A DNA stretch of 64,000 nucleotides from Betaproteobacteria bacterium HGW-Betaproteobacteria-11. GTDB taxonomy: Bacteria; Pseudomonadota; Gammaproteobacteria; Burkholderiales; Rhodocyclaceae. The first letter of the stretch is position 1. Each line of letters starts with the position of its first letter. The stretch is from contig PHCV01000001.1 in NCBI GenBank assembly GCA_002842395.1, positions 1 to 64,000 of the forward strand, in the 5' to 3' direction. Made by a program: the position numbers and the translations under genes. The notes beneath the pieces are model-generated. The model did not search any database. It was not told where the DNA came from and saw nothing but the letters and a program-made list of their open reading frames with translations. This document shows, piece after piece, positions 63,524-64,000 of the stretch.

Positions 63524-64000
63524 ATGAGCGCTAAACAAAACGACACAGAGGTGATGTCTGCAAATCCCTCGCGTGAGCTGGATGAGCCGGTGGTGCCGGG
63601 CCGGCGCAAGTTTCTGAATACGGCCGCCGTGGCCGGGCTGGCGGGCGCCGGTCTCGGGCTGGGTCTGGCCGGTTGCAACAAGGGTGACGACAAGGCGCCG
63701 GTTGCCGCCGCTCCGGGCAAGGAAGCCGGCGCCAGGACCGTGGGTGGCACGAGCGTGGCGGGCGAGGTCAAGCCGGGGCAACTGGATGATTACTACATCC
63801 TGTCGAGCGGCGGCCATTCCGGAGAAGTGCGAATTTATGGCACGCCTTCGGGCCGCACCATCAAGCGCATCCCCGTGTTCAACATCGATCCGATGGTTGG
63901 CTGGGGCATCACCAACGAGTCGAAAAAGGTGCTCGGCACCAAGCCGGACGGCAGCCTCAAATACCACACCGGCGATACGCACCATGTGCATGGTTCCTAC
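63524..64000 (+). CDS. nosZ: Nitrous-oxide reductase NosZ, 3' end outside window
   Basis: Reduces N2O to N2 in the periplasm. The first 159 residues are visible. A twin-arginine type leader (GRRKFLNTAAVAGLAGAGL) is followed by a cysteine (LAGCNKG); then YYILSSGGHSGEVRIYG and IPVFNIDPMVGWGITNES open the beta-propeller, and DTHHVHGSY holds the first copper-Z histidines. Start ATG 63524, preceded by AGGGTG. Clade cannot be fixed from this part alone. Confidence 0.94.
   Translation, partial: MSAKQNDTEVMSANPSRELDEPVVPGRRKFLNTAAVAGLAGAGLGLGLAGCNKGDDKAPVAAAPGKEAGARTVGGTSVAGEVKPGQLDDYYILSSGGHSGEVRIYGTPSGRTIKRIPVFNIDPMVGWGITNESKKVLGTKPDGSLKYHTGDTHHVHGSY

Overview
The window is a bacterial chromosomal segment with no rRNA, tRNA or CRISPR array that I can see. 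Gene content and order point to a betaproteobacterium, most likely of the Rhodocyclales. The signs are the gyrB-dnaN-dnaA / rpmH-rnpA-yidD-yidC-mnmE-mnmG-rsmG-parA-parB-atp block, the ubiJ-Tim44-ubiE-DUF971 block, a long DUF3683-type dehydrogenase/iron-sulfur fusion, Gram-negative porins and a denitrification gene. The lineage is inferred from family knowledge, not from a search.

Layout. 0-12.8 kb (+ strand): truncated RNB ribonuclease, a TonB-like protein, htpX, rsmB, a DUF4390 protein, an NtrY-type kinase with an NtrX-like regulator whose AAA+ domain has decayed, trkA-trkH, hemE. 12.8-20.6 kb: an AT-rich stretch with several DnaA boxes, priA, then gyrB, dnaN and dnaA on the - strand. A second DnaA-box cluster lies between dnaN and dnaA, so the replication origin is almost certainly inside this window. 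20.6-28.7 kb (+): rpmH to parB, with two parS sites just upstream of mnmG. 28.8-35.9 kb (+): the complete nine-gene F1Fo ATP synthase operon, closed by a strong bidirectional terminator. 36-38.7 kb (-): ubiquinone and accessory genes. 38.8-40.8 kb (+): phoB-phoR. 40.8-49.2 kb (-): hemerythrin and PAS proteins, a porin, an unrecognised 544-residue protein, a HIT protein and the dehydrogenase fusion. 49.4-49.9 kb: a decayed IS5/IS427-type insertion sequence. 49.9-62.5 kb (-): a complete C-P lyase (phosphonate) operon, phnF-D-porin-C-E-E-G-H-I-J-K-L-M-N-P. 62.9-64 kb (+): dgkA and the start of nosZ.

The phosphate theme is coherent. phoB, the phn operon and the porin at 42-43 kb each have Pho-box-like direct repeats of 11-bp period followed, exactly 10 bp later, by a -10 hexamer, so PhoBR probably controls both the phosphonate operon and the porin.

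The most unusual signal is a dispersed motif of about 26 bp (core TCGGCGCTGGCG preceded by an A-tract), which I find about twelve times. It occurs in both orientations and is mostly embedded inside unrelated genes (rsmB twice, ntrY, priA, mnmE, rsmG, ubiJ, the Tim44 gene, the hemerythrin gene, the dehydrogenase). The genes read it in several different frames, so it is conserved as DNA rather than as protein. A second, GC-rich repeat of about 85 bp is seen twice.
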